Assembly: GCA_038240335.1 (NCBI GenBank)
Contig: JBBSDV010000050.1
Location: 1 to 17,047, forward strand
Source of the DNA: JBBSDV01 sp038240335
GTDB lineage: Bacteria; Chloroflexota; Dehalococcoidia; DSTF01; JACRBR01
Direction: 5' to 3'
Length of the DNA: 17,047 bases
A program made the translations under genes and the position numbers. The notes under the pieces were generated by a model, which made no database searches, was not told the DNA's origin, and saw nothing but the letters and a program-made list of their open reading frames with translations. Shown here in pieces: positions 7,491 to 14,064 of this stretch (its first letter is position 1; every line of letters starts with the position of its first letter).

Positions 7491-8779
7491 TCGAGCGCTA
7501 CTCGCGGCCGGAGATGGCGGCGATCTGGACCGAGGAGGGGAAGCTCGACCGATGGCTCGCCGTCGAGATCGCGGTCGTCGACGCATGGGCCGAGGCGGGA
7601 CGGCTGCCCGTCGCCGACGCCGAGAAGGTGCGCAAGGCGCGGTACAACATCGCCGACGTCGCGCGCTACCAGGCCGAGACGCACCACGATGTGACGGCGT
7701 TCCTCAAGTCGGTCGCGGATAGCCTCGGCGATGAGGGCCGCTGGGTGCACCTCGGTCTGACCTCCCAGGACGTCTGGGACACGGCGACCGCTCTCCAACT
7801 GCGCGATTCGGCCGCGATTCTAGGGACCGATCTGGCGGCATTGCGCGAGGCCGTAGAGCGCCGGGCCGTCGAATTCAAGGACACGATCTGCATCGGCCGC
7901 ACCCACGGCGTGCACGCGGAGCCGACGACCTTCGGGCTGAAGCTCGCGGGCTGGGTGGCGGAAATCCGCCGCGCGCAGGGCAGGCTCGCCGCCGCGAAGG
8001 AGCAGATCTCGTTCGGCAAGATCAGCGGCGCCGTCGGTTCGCACGCGACAGTGCCGCCGGCGATCGAAGACAAAGTCTGCGGCCGCCTCGGCATCGCTGT
8101 GGAGCCGATCAGCACGCAGGTCGTGCCGCGCGACCGGCACGCCAATTTCGTGACGACGCTGGCGCTGATCGCGGCATCGCTGGAGCGGATGGCGCAGGAG
8201 ATCCGGCACCTGCAGCGCACGGAGGTGCTCGAGGTCGAGGAGCCGTTCGCGGAAGGCCAGACCGGCTCGAGCGCAATGCCGCACAAGCGCAATCCGGAAC
8301 TTTGCGAGCGTATTTGCGGGCTCGCGCGCGTGCTGCGGGGGTATGCCGTAACGTCGCTCGAAAATGTGGCGCTCTGGCACGAGCGGGACATCTCACATTC
8401 GTCGACGGAGCGGATCACGCTGCCAGACTCGTGCATCCTCCTCGACTACATGCTGTCGATGTTCACCGAGATCATTAGCGGCCTACTCGTCTACCCGGAG
8501 CACATGCGCGATAACCTCGAGTTGACGCAGGGGCTCGTGTTCTCGCAGCGCGTGCTGCTGGCCCTGATCGAGACCGGGCTGTCGCGGCAGGACGCGTACG
8601 CGATCGTGCAGCGGAACTCGATGCGGGCTTGGAAGGAACGCGTGCCGTTCCGGGGCCTGCTCGAGGCCGACACCGACGTGACGTCGCGGCTCAATGGCGA
8701 GAAACTCGACGAGATCTTCGATTACAGCGTCTACACGCGCCACGTCGATGACAGCTTCGCCCGGCTCGGTCTCGCGTGA
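7487..8779 (+). CDS. purB: Adenylosuccinate lyase
   Basis: It cleaves SAICAR to AICAR plus fumarate and adenylosuccinate to AMP plus fumarate, acting twice in purine synthesis. The 430-residue protein belongs to the fumarase/aspartase superfamily: HHDV (66-69), LTSQDVWDT (91-99), RTHGVHAEP (138-146, His140 the likely general acid), and the flexible signature loop SSAMPHKRNP (261-270) bearing the catalytic serine. The opening MIERYSRPEMAAIW is typical of the family. GAGG (7476-7479) sits 7 nt before ATG 7487. Its TGA overlaps the GTG of the downstream membrane protein gene (GTGA, 8776-8779), so the two should be co-translated. Confidence 0.97.
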   Translation: MIERYSRPEMAAIWTEEGKLDRWLAVEIAVVDAWAEAGRLPVADAEKVRKARYNIADVARYQAETHHDVTAFLKSVADSLGDEGRWVHLGLTSQDVWDTATALQLRDSAAILGTDLAALREAVERRAVEFKDTICIGRTHGVHAEPTTFGLKLAGWVAEIRRAQGRLAAAKEQISFGKISGAVGSHATVPPAIEDKVCGRLGIAVEPISTQVVPRDRHANFVTTLALIAASLERMAQEIRHLQRTEVLEVEEPFAEGQTGSSAMPHKRNPELCERICGLARVLRGYAVTSLENVALWHERDISHSSTERITLPDSCILLDYMLSMFTEIISGLLVYPEHMRDNLELTQGLVFSQRVLLALIETGLSRQDAYAIVQRNSMRAWKERVPFRGLLEADTDVTSRLNGEKLDEIFDYSVYTRHVDDSFARLGLA

Positions 8780-9618
8780 ACGACACACCGCAGCAGCACC
8801 CGCCATCGGCACCGCGTCCGCTCGTACCACTGCGCGGCCGCCACGATCTTGGGCAGATCGTCGGCTTCGCGTACCGGGTCTACGCGCGCAACTTCGCCGT
8901 GCTGTTCGGCCTCGCGCTGCTCACCGTGCCCGTGCGTGTGCTGCAGGGCGTGATCGAGGATCGACTTGATGGCGTCGCGCAGTCGTTGGCTGGATTGCTC
9001 GCACTGCCGGAAGCGCTCGTCGGACTGATTGCTTCGGGCGCGATCGTCTTCGCCGTTCATGAGATCTCGGGCGGAACGCAGCCAGAGTTCATGCGCGACC
9101 TCGATGCCGCGTTCGAGAGAATCGGACCACTGATTCTCACGACGCTACTCGCCGGTGCTCTGGCAATCGTCGCGATATTCGCCGCACCTCTCCTCGCCGT
9201 TTACTGGCTGTTTCAGAGTGATGCCACGATCGACGGTAAGCGCAACTGGTGGCTCGCGATCGTGCCCGGCCTACTCGCGATCTACCTCGGCGTGCGCTGG
9301 GTCTTCGTGCCGCAAACGGTGATGCTTGAGGACAAGCGGAACTGGGCGGCTCTCGATCGTAGCGCCGATCTTGTGCGCGGCAACTGGTGGCGAACGCTCG
9401 GCATCCTGTTCGTAATCGGTCTGATCCAGGCCGGGCCGATTATTATCGCTTCGGCATCAGGCGTGCTCTCGCCGCTCTTGTCAGCGGCGATCATCAGCGC
9501 AGCGTTCGCGCTCGTGCTGCCGTTTTATGCCGCGGCGCAGACGCTCTTGTACTACGACCTGAAGTCGAGAAAGGACGCCGATGTCATCAGTGCTGATCGA
9601 ATCCCCGCTGCCGAATAG
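8776..9618 (+). CDS. Integral membrane protein of unknown function between purB and purC
   Basis: This 280-residue polytopic membrane protein begins with a Pro-rich hydrophilic segment (residues 1-25). Hydrophobic stretches follow at roughly 35-55, 75-95, 113-145 (probably two helices), 153-175, 205-226 and 230-258, and the C-terminal tail is charged. The layout resembles YciC-like or GPDPase membrane-domain proteins, a resemblance by eye only. GTG 8776 overlaps the purB stop by 4 nt, and the 3' end overlaps purC by 38 nt in another frame, so it is embedded in the purine operon. Nothing in it identifies a nucleobase transporter. Function unknown. Confidence 0.85.
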   Translation: MNDTPQQHPPSAPRPLVPLRGRHDLGQIVGFAYRVYARNFAVLFGLALLTVPVRVLQGVIEDRLDGVAQSLAGLLALPEALVGLIASGAIVFAVHEISGGTQPEFMRDLDAAFERIGPLILTTLLAGALAIVAIFAAPLLAVYWLFQSDATIDGKRNWWLAIVPGLLAIYLGVRWVFVPQTVMLEDKRNWAALDRSADLVRGNWWRTLGILFVIGLIQAGPIIIASASGVLSPLLSAAIISAAFALVLPFYAAAQTLLYYDLKSRKDADVISADRIPAAE

Positions 9619-10468
9619 GACGTATCGGGGCAAGGTGCGCGACACCTACGACCTCGGCGAGCGTATGCTGATCGTCGCGACGGATCGGATCTCGGCGTAC
9701 GACGCGATCCTGCCGACGGGCATCCCCGATAAGGGGAAGGTGCTGAGCCAGATGTCGGCGTGGTGGTTCGAGCACACAAAGGACGTTGTGCCGAGCCACT
9801 TCATCCGCATCGCCGATGGCACGGCCGCGGACGACCTGCCGTTCACGGTGCCGCCGGAACTGGTCGGCCGAACGACGATCGCGCACAAGGCGAAGCGAAT
9901 CGACGTCGAGTGCATCGTGCGCGGGTACCTCGCCGGCTCCGCTTGGCAGGAGTACCAGAAATGGGGCACGGTGAACGGTGTGCGGATGGAGAAGGACATG
10001 CGTGAGAGCCAGCAACTCTTTGAGCCGATGTTCACGCCGACGACGAAGGCCGACGAGGGCCACGATGAGCCGATGACATTCTCGGACCTCGTGCAAGAAG
10101 TCGGGCCGGAGCCGGCGCAGGTGCTACGGCTGCGCAGCCTGTCGCTCTACGCGTTCGCCGCTGCGTATGCGCGAGAGCGCGGCATCATCATCGCCGATAC
10201 GAAGTTCGAGTTCGGCTCGATCGACGGCGAGCTTCACGTCATCGACGAGATTCTGACACCGGACTCGAGCCGCTTCTGGGCGGTCGACGAGTACCGCACG
10301 GGAGAGTCCCCGCCGAGCTTCGACAAGCAGTACGTGCGGGATTGGTTGACGCAGTCCGGCTGGAACAAGGAGCCGCCCGCGCCCGAACTTCCCGAGGAGG
10401 TCGTGCTCGGCACCGCCGAGCGGTATAAGGAGGCGTATCGACGCCTGACCGGACAGGAAGTCCACTAG
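9581..10468 (+). CDS. purC: Phosphoribosylaminoimidazole-succinocarboxamide synthase (SAICAR synthetase)
   Basis: It condenses CAIR with aspartate using ATP to form SAICAR, the PurB substrate, so PurE, PurC and PurB in this cluster are three consecutive steps. The 295-residue protein shows GKVRDTYDL (17-25), DRISAYDAILPTGIPDKGKVL (35-55), ECIVRGYLAGS (110-120), ADTKFEFG near 205 and DEILTPDSSRFW near 222. ATG 9581 is supported by AAAGGA followed by 5 nt, and it lies inside the 3' end of the membrane gene (38-nt overlap). The downstream two-helix membrane gene starts 15 bp after its stop. Confidence 0.97.
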   Translation: MSSVLIESPLPNRTYRGKVRDTYDLGERMLIVATDRISAYDAILPTGIPDKGKVLSQMSAWWFEHTKDVVPSHFIRIADGTAADDLPFTVPPELVGRTTIAHKAKRIDVECIVRGYLAGSAWQEYQKWGTVNGVRMEKDMRESQQLFEPMFTPTTKADEGHDEPMTFSDLVQEVGPEPAQVLRLRSLSLYAFAAAYARERGIIIADTKFEFGSIDGELHVIDEILTPDSSRFWAVDEYRTGESPPSFDKQYVRDWLTQSGWNKEPPAPELPEEVVLGTAERYKEAYRRLTGQEVH

Positions 10469-10483
10469 CGGAGAGCGACGCGC

Positions 10484-10756
10484 GTGTTTGAGAGACTGAA
10501 GTCTGAGCAGGGGCACGTCGGACCGACGCTCTCGTCCGTGTGCGCGATCGCCGCGGTGGTCGTCGCGTCGATTGGTATCGGCGTCGACTCGAAGGTGACG
10601 GAGATCATCGGCGTCGCGCTCTTCGGGATGGCGATCGTCGGGGCGACGCAGGTGCCGCACCTGTGGATCAGGAAGGTCTGGCGGCGAATCGACAGGATCA
10701 CGGACGACACGGACCCGGACCGGCACACGGAACCCGGACTGCGTATCGAGCTGTAA
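10484..10756 (+). CDS. Small two-helix membrane protein downstream of purC
   Basis: I do not recognise this 90-residue protein. Two hydrophobic helices are predicted at about residues 15-33 and 40-58, joined by a short loop containing GIGVDSK. A basic amphipathic stretch follows (WIRKVWRRIDRI) and then an acidic tail. The start is GTG 10484, with GGAGAG 8 nt upstream. It lies 15 bp after purC on the same strand and is probably the last gene of that transcript. Its layout resembles that of the convergent 83-residue protein 31 bp away. Confidence 0.68.
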   Translation: MFERLKSEQGHVGPTLSSVCAIAAVVVASIGIGVDSKVTEIIGVALFGMAIVGATQVPHLWIRKVWRRIDRITDDTDPDRHTEPGLRIEL

Positions 10757-10787
10757 GCAGCATCCGGATCGGCTGTGTTCCGGTACG

Positions 10788-11039
10788 CTATTTGTCGCCG
10801 TCGAGCTTGTCCAGACGGCCGTACATGTCTTTTTCAACCGTGGCGTGGTTAATCGCGAAGCTCGCGATCAGCCCGACGGCCGCCACAATACCGCCGACTA
10901 CATCAAGCCAACCGAGATCCGCGGCCGCGCCGATGCCGAGCGCGACCAGCCCTGCCGCCCCTATGAGGACGCCGATGTATGGCTCGCCGTGGCCTTGTTC
11001 CCCGCGCTGTACGCTCGGCCGTCGTGTCGTGTTCTTCAT
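10788..11039 (-). CDS. Small two-helix membrane protein, convergent with the purC operon
   Basis: This 83-residue protein is of unknown function. A polar, basic N-terminus (residues 1-19) precedes two hydrophobic helices at about 20-40 and 45-64, then a charged tail (KDMYGRLDKLDGDK). ATG 11039 is well supported: GGGAGGAG lies 6 nt upstream. The minus strand carries a plausible promoter (GTGACT, 18 bp, extended TAGCAT at 11081-11076) in the gap shared with purS. The order helix, GIG-containing loop, helix, then R-x-D segment parallels the 90-residue protein facing it. Confidence 0.68.
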   Translation of the reverse strand: MKNTTRRPSVQRGEQGHGEPYIGVLIGAAGLVALGIGAAADLGWLDVVGGIVAAVGLIASFAINHATVEKDMYGRLDKLDGDK

Positions 11040-11075
11040 CTGATGCTCCTCCCGTATCGATTGTTGATTCGCGCG

Positions 11076-11105
11076 ATGCTAACACAGCCCGTGCATCGAA
11101 GTCAC
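11076..11105 (-). promoter_or_regulatory. Candidate promoter of the 83-residue membrane protein gene
   Basis: On the minus strand GTGACT (complement of 11100-11105) and TAGCAT (complement of 11076-11081) are 18 bp apart, with a TG one base before the -10 (extended -10). The predicted leader is about 30 nt and contains the strong GGGAGGAG ribosome site. Confidence 0.5.
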
Positions 11106-11166
11106 GTGTAGCGATGACGAGTGGACGTTAAGCAATAGATCCGTGGCTCAAGATGCTCGCGCACGA

Positions 11167-11182
11167 TATCCTGCGCGCAATG
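11167..11182 (+). promoter_or_regulatory. Candidate leaderless -10 element of purS
   Basis: TATCCT (11167-11172) ends exactly 7 nt before the purS ATG (11180), the geometry expected when transcription starts at the A of the start codon. No Shine-Dalgarno precedes this ATG. The -35 region (near 11144) is weak. Confidence 0.45.
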
Positions 11183-11428
11183 TTCCTCGCACGCGTGTAC
11201 GTCACGCTCAAGCCAACCGTCAACGACCCACCGGGCCTAACGATCCGCGGCGGCCTCCACTCGCTCGGATTCTCGAGCGTGCAGTCGGTGCGCTCGGGCA
11301 AGTACATGGAGATCGTGATTGACGTCCGTTCGCGCGCTGACGCGGAGGGGCAGGTTGGCGAGATGTGTCGCAAACTGTTGGCTAACCCGGTGATCGAGGA
11401 CTTCCGATTCGAGGTCGACCAGGCGTAG
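11180..11428 (+). CDS. purS: Phosphoribosylformylglycinamidine synthase subunit PurS
   Basis: PurS is the small structural subunit that joins PurL and PurQ in the FGAM synthase complex. The 82-residue product fits the family closely: ARVYVTLKPTVNDPPG at the start, RGGLHSLGF in the middle, then GKYMEIVIDV, and a CRKLLANPVIEDFRFEV C-terminus. The frame opens at an ATG nine codons upstream (11153), but homology begins at ATG 11180, which carries a leaderless-type -10 and no ribosome site. No purQ or purL follows; the next gene is convergent and encodes the dockerin protein. purS is thus separated from its partners and also from the purC operon by a minus-strand gene. Confidence 0.95.
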   Translation: MFLARVYVTLKPTVNDPPGLTIRGGLHSLGFSSVQSVRSGKYMEIVIDVRSRADAEGQVGEMCRKLLANPVIEDFRFEVDQA

Positions 11429-11431
11429 CGC

Positions 11432-11455
11432 GGCACCCGTGGCCCAGCGGGCGCC
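11432..11455. other. Imperfect stem-loop after purS
   Basis: GGCACCCG (11432-11439) pairs with CGGGCGCC (11448-11455) with one mismatch around an 8-nt loop, 4 bp after the purS stop. No T-tract follows on either strand, so termination activity is uncertain. Confidence 0.3.
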
Positions 11456-11522
11456 AACCTACATCATCTCCCGCGCGACGGGGCATCGAGCGCGCGATAC
11501 GCAAGCTAACGTTGAGCTCGCG

Positions 11523-11554
11523 CGTCGTATGCGCCTACCGTCGTATGCGCCTAC
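11523..11554. repeat. 16-bp tandem duplication at the end of the dockerin gene
   Basis: CGTCGTATGCGCCTAC occurs twice head to tail (11523-11538 and 11539-11554) without a mismatch. The inner copy contains the complement of the dockerin gene's TAG stop (11551-11553). The rest of the 122-bp purS-dockerin gap holds only the weak stem-loop. Confidence 0.85.
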
Positions 11555-12639
11555 TGCCGGCAGCGCACGTCGGCCTGGGCCTGCGATCGAGCGATCGCCG
11601 CATCCTTGTGATTGATTCTCCCGTCGCCGTTCAGATCGTACCGATCGAGGTTCTCGACGAGATCCGCGACGCCATCGACACTGAAATGGCTCGTGATCGC
11701 ACTGACGTCGTCACAATTGACAAGGCCATCGCCGGTGACGTCACCAGAACGCCCCGGCAGCGGGGTCGCCGGCGGATCAACCAGAACGGGGGTCGGCGGT
11801 AGCGGCGTCTCCGTGGGCGCGGGAGGTAGCGGTGGGGCGGGCGTCTCGGTCGGGGTATCGCTTGGCAATGGCGCCGCCGTGTCGGTCGGCGCCGGCGGCA
11901 ATGGACTCGTGCCGGGCACGGGGGTGTTTGCCGCAACGACGGTGCCAGCGCCCGTCGTTGCCGTCGCTGGCGCCCCCGTCGCGCTCGCGATCCCGTGGGC
12001 GATGGACGTGTTACTCGCAGTCGAAGCGGGATTGCCACTGGATGCTGGCGGCGGCACGCCGCTTGCTGCCGTGGGGGCAGCCGCATCGCGTGGCTCGCCG
12101 CCTTCGACGAATGGGAGCGAGGGTGTGCTCACCCAGGCAGCGGCGCTGACCGGCGCGAACGGGTTCAGCGCCGCGCCCGCGACGACCCGCCGTGGGGTGA
12201 TCGTGCTCGCCGCACCGATTGGCGCGCCACCGACGATGGTTGGCGCCCCTGCCGGCGATCCGGCCACCGAGGTTTTCGCGGGCTTCGTCGCCGTTGCGGT
12301 CGCGCGCACCCGGATCGGGTTGTCCGGCAGCACGCCCGCAACGCGCGCACCGATGGTGCTCCGAGCGCCACCTCCGCCTAGCACGTGCACGGCGAGCGCG
12401 CCAACGCCGATCACCATCACAGCGAAGAGGGCGAGCGCGGCCAACTGCAGCCATCCGCGAGCATCGTACGCGGCGTCGAGCGCACGCGTCACGAACCCCG
12501 AAGTTCCCGCTTCTCCGTCGATTGTGTGCGCGAGCCGCGTTCGCTGCGCGTCGCGAGCGCGAGGCAACCAACGCCTTACCTGCTCGATTGCGCGATGCAT
12601 TTTCTGGGCACTGGAGTGCACGCTGGAGGAGTTCCGCAT
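11551..12639 (-). CDS. Single-pass membrane protein with Pro/Thr-rich stalk and C-terminal dockerin type I domain
   Basis: The 362-residue product has a basic N-terminal segment (1-62), one hydrophobic helix at about 64-87, a long low-complexity stalk rich in Ala, Thr and Pro (about 100-298; residues 240-298 are a PTETP/PPAPT-type repeat), and a C-terminal dockerin. The dockerin shows two 12-residue calcium loops of the form DxTxDGxVNxDD (300-311) and DxNGDGRINxxD (335-346), each followed by a short helix. Dockerins bind cohesin domains in cellulosomes and in other surface assemblies. With the N-terminus inside, the dockerin would face outward. Cys308 and the penultimate-region Cys360 could form a disulfide. 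ATG 12639 has GAGG 5 nt upstream and a good promoter. The large plus-strand frame opposite this gene is a shadow. No cohesin is encoded here. Confidence 0.85.
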   Translation of the reverse strand: MRNSSSVHSSAQKMHRAIEQVRRWLPRARDAQRTRLAHTIDGEAGTSGFVTRALDAAYDARGWLQLAALALFAVMVIGVGALAVHVLGGGGARSTIGARVAGVLPDNPIRVRATATATKPAKTSVAGSPAGAPTIVGGAPIGAASTITPRRVVAGAALNPFAPVSAAAWVSTPSLPFVEGGEPRDAAAPTAASGVPPPASSGNPASTASNTSIAHGIASATGAPATATTGAGTVVAANTPVPGTSPLPPAPTDTAAPLPSDTPTETPAPPLPPAPTETPLPPTPVLVDPPATPLPGRSGDVTGDGLVNCDDVSAITSHFSVDGVADLVENLDRYDLNGDGRINHKDAAIARSQAQADVRCRQ

Positions 12640-12668
12640 CGATCCCTCGTGTCATGTGGCGGCGCATC

Positions 12669-12697
12669 ATGATAATCGCCATGAACAGAACCTACAA
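12669..12697 (-). promoter_or_regulatory. Sigma-70-like promoter of the dockerin gene
   Basis: On the minus strand TTGTAG (complement of 12692-12697) and TATCAT (complement of 12669-12674) are exactly 17 bp apart. The transcript would start near 12662, giving a leader of about 23 nt with GAGG ahead of ATG 12639. This makes the dockerin gene independent of the upstream CHRD gene. Confidence 0.65.
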
Positions 12698-12805
12698 TGG
12701 AACTTGCCGAAACGGGCGACGACGACATTGCCGCCGGTCGGGTTACCCGCAGCGACAGCTCGCTAGGAATGGGACCAAGCAGAATCATCGAGAGACGCGC
12801 GAACG

Positions 12806-12840
12806 TGCCGGAGCGCGGGGAGGTTCCCCGCGCTCCGGCA
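12806..12840. terminator. Perfect 16-bp hairpin downstream of the CHRD gene
   Basis: TGCCGGAGCGCGGGGA (12806-12821) is the exact reverse complement of 12825-12840, with a 3-nt loop. It lies 24 bp past the CHRD stop and about 110 bp before the dockerin promoter, a terminator position. There is no U-tract after the stem on the minus strand, so it is not a textbook intrinsic terminator. It could instead be an mRNA-stabilising stem or a U-less terminator. Confidence 0.6.
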
Positions 12841-12863
12841 GTTAGGACGGCTGAGACGGACGC

Positions 12864-13715
12864 TTAGCCGAGGGTGCGCTTGACGCCTACACCCATCGCC
12901 GCAACGCCGGCAACGGCGAGCGCGATGCCGCCGACGAGGGCGAGCATCAGGTACGAGTTCGAGCCACCGCTCGTGGCGCCATCACCGGTGTTCGGTGCGG
13001 CCACACCGGCACGGGCAGTCGGCGATGCCGCGGTAGCGGCCGTGGCGACACCAGCCTGCGGCGAGGCCGCAGTCGTCGGCGCCGCAGCGGCCGCGAGTGC
13101 CTTGCCGCAGTCAGTCGGGGCCGTCGCCTCTTGGGGCAGCGTCGGATCGAGGTCGCTCTTGGCGGCGCCGTCGTACGTGCCGTTCTTGTTAAAGTCGACG
13201 CCATGCTGGACGACGACGGCGTTCTTCAGGTCGTCAGCCGAGACAGAGGCGGGGAGTGCAAACGTGCGCGAATAGTCGAGTTTCCCGTTCGCATCCGCCT
13301 TCGGGAAGCGATCGACGGCGAGGCCGCTCGCGTCCGTAACGTCACCAGATGTCGTCAGCGAAACCATGATCGGGCCGTAAAAGGGCTGACCCTCCGTTGT
13401 GTTCACGATGCCGTCCTTGTCCGCGTCGGCGGAGGCGGGAGGACACACGTGCTGTCCACCGATGTGGAGGTGCTGGGCGTGCGGCTGGCCTGGCGTCAGG
13501 CCGGTCGAGTGGAGTTCGACGGTGAGTTGGTCACCGTTGAGCGTCAGGGTGCCGGTGCCGGTAGCACCGGAATCGTTGAGCACCGCGAGCGGTGTGGTGA
13601 ATCCTTGGCTCTGCTGCGCGTGCGCCCAGCCGGCGAGCCCCAAGCCCAACCCGATGGCCAGAATCGGCAGCGTCGCCGTCGTGTAGAGTCTCTTGATAAA
13701 TGATCCTCTGGTCAA
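12864..13715 (-). CDS. Secreted CHRD-domain-like protein with calcium loops and PNTG-type C-terminal tail
   Basis: The 283-residue exported protein has a signal peptide at 1-33 (basic start, hydrophobic core, AHA before the likely cleavage site). The mature part has the CHRD-type strand pattern with a His-rich segment (PHAQHLHIGGQHVC, 78-91) and a late VVQHGVD (168-174), reminiscent of metal sites in CHRD/Cu-Zn-SOD-like folds. Two EF-hand-like loops are inserted: DADKDGIVNTTE (97-108) and DFNKNGTYD (174-182). Cys91 and Cys203 may pair. An Ala/Thr/Pro-rich spacer leads to APNTG (240-244), a hydrophobic helix (about 255-278) and KR, resembling a cell-wall sorting signal. The start is TTG 13715, with AAGGAGG 4 nt upstream. 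The CHRD assignment is by eye; the surface location is well supported. Confidence 0.83.
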   Translation of the reverse strand: MTRGSFIKRLYTTATLPILAIGLGLGLAGWAHAQQSQGFTTPLAVLNDSGATGTGTLTLNGDQLTVELHSTGLTPGQPHAQHLHIGGQHVCPPASADADKDGIVNTTEGQPFYGPIMVSLTTSGDVTDASGLAVDRFPKADANGKLDYSRTFALPASVSADDLKNAVVVQHGVDFNKNGTYDGAAKSDLDPTLPQEATAPTDCGKALAAAAAPTTAASPQAGVATAATAASPTARAGVAAPNTGDGATSGGSNSYLMLALVGGIALAVAGVAAMGVGVKRTLG

Positions 13716-14064
13716 TGTTCCTCCTTAGAACGTTTGATTTCGGCACAACCTCCATCGCGTCGGTTGTGAACCGTGTTACTTCTCCGAGCTGCCTGACCAG
13801 GCAGCACTTTCCCGATCGTTCTTCGCGTTCCTCCATCAACGCACTGCATCTGCGCGCATACTGTTCGTCGGCGACTCCTCGAGTCGTCATCAGCGGTCTG
13901 CGTAATACACTGGCTCCTTGCGCGTCGAGCCAGAGTGCTACTCATTTATCGTTCTGAGGCGGGGCAACGATCGCAGTAGAAGTGCGTCGATTCCTTGCAA
14001 CTGCATCGCGTTCCGGTCGGAGTACGCGAAGCTAGCCCGATTTGGCGGACATAGGAGAACCACA
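13716..14064. promoter_or_regulatory. Palindrome-rich divergent intergenic region
   Basis: This 349-bp gap lies between the divergent CHRD and metallo-hydrolase genes. It holds the CHRD ribosome site AAGGAGG (complement of 13720-13726) and the hydrolase site AGGAG before 14065. It also contains four inverted repeats: CACAACC/GGTTGTG (13744-13750 and 13762-13768), GCTGCCT/AGGCAGC (13788-13794 and 13799-13805), CGACTC/GAGTCG (13872-13877 and 13881-13886) and CTGGCTC/GAGCCAG (13910-13916 and 13927-13933). No convincing -35/-10 pair was found for either gene. The repeats may be operators or leader RNA stems. Confidence 0.45.

Noticed and set aside
10764..10783. CCGGA/TCCGG stem between the convergent small membrane genes as a terminator
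   Set aside because: The 5-bp stem, 10-nt loop and missing T-run make it too weak to call.
11612..12766. 384-codon plus-strand frame, Gly/Val/Ala-rich, opposite the dockerin gene
   Set aside because: It looks like a PE/PPE-style protein, but the composition is the complement of the Pro/Thr stalk codons. The minus strand has a promoter, a ribosome site and two exact dockerin loops.
13531..13890. 119-codon minus-strand frame starting in the intergenic region and running into the CHRD gene in another frame
   Set aside because: The first 58 residues look fairly protein-like and a short GTG uORF precedes it, but it overlaps the CHRD start out of frame, its second half is an alternate-frame shadow, and no family is recognisable.
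13918..14064. 49-codon N-terminal extension of the metallo-hydrolase
   Set aside because: It has no ribosome site at its ATG/alternative start and an Arg-rich random composition, whereas AGGAG precedes ATG 14065.
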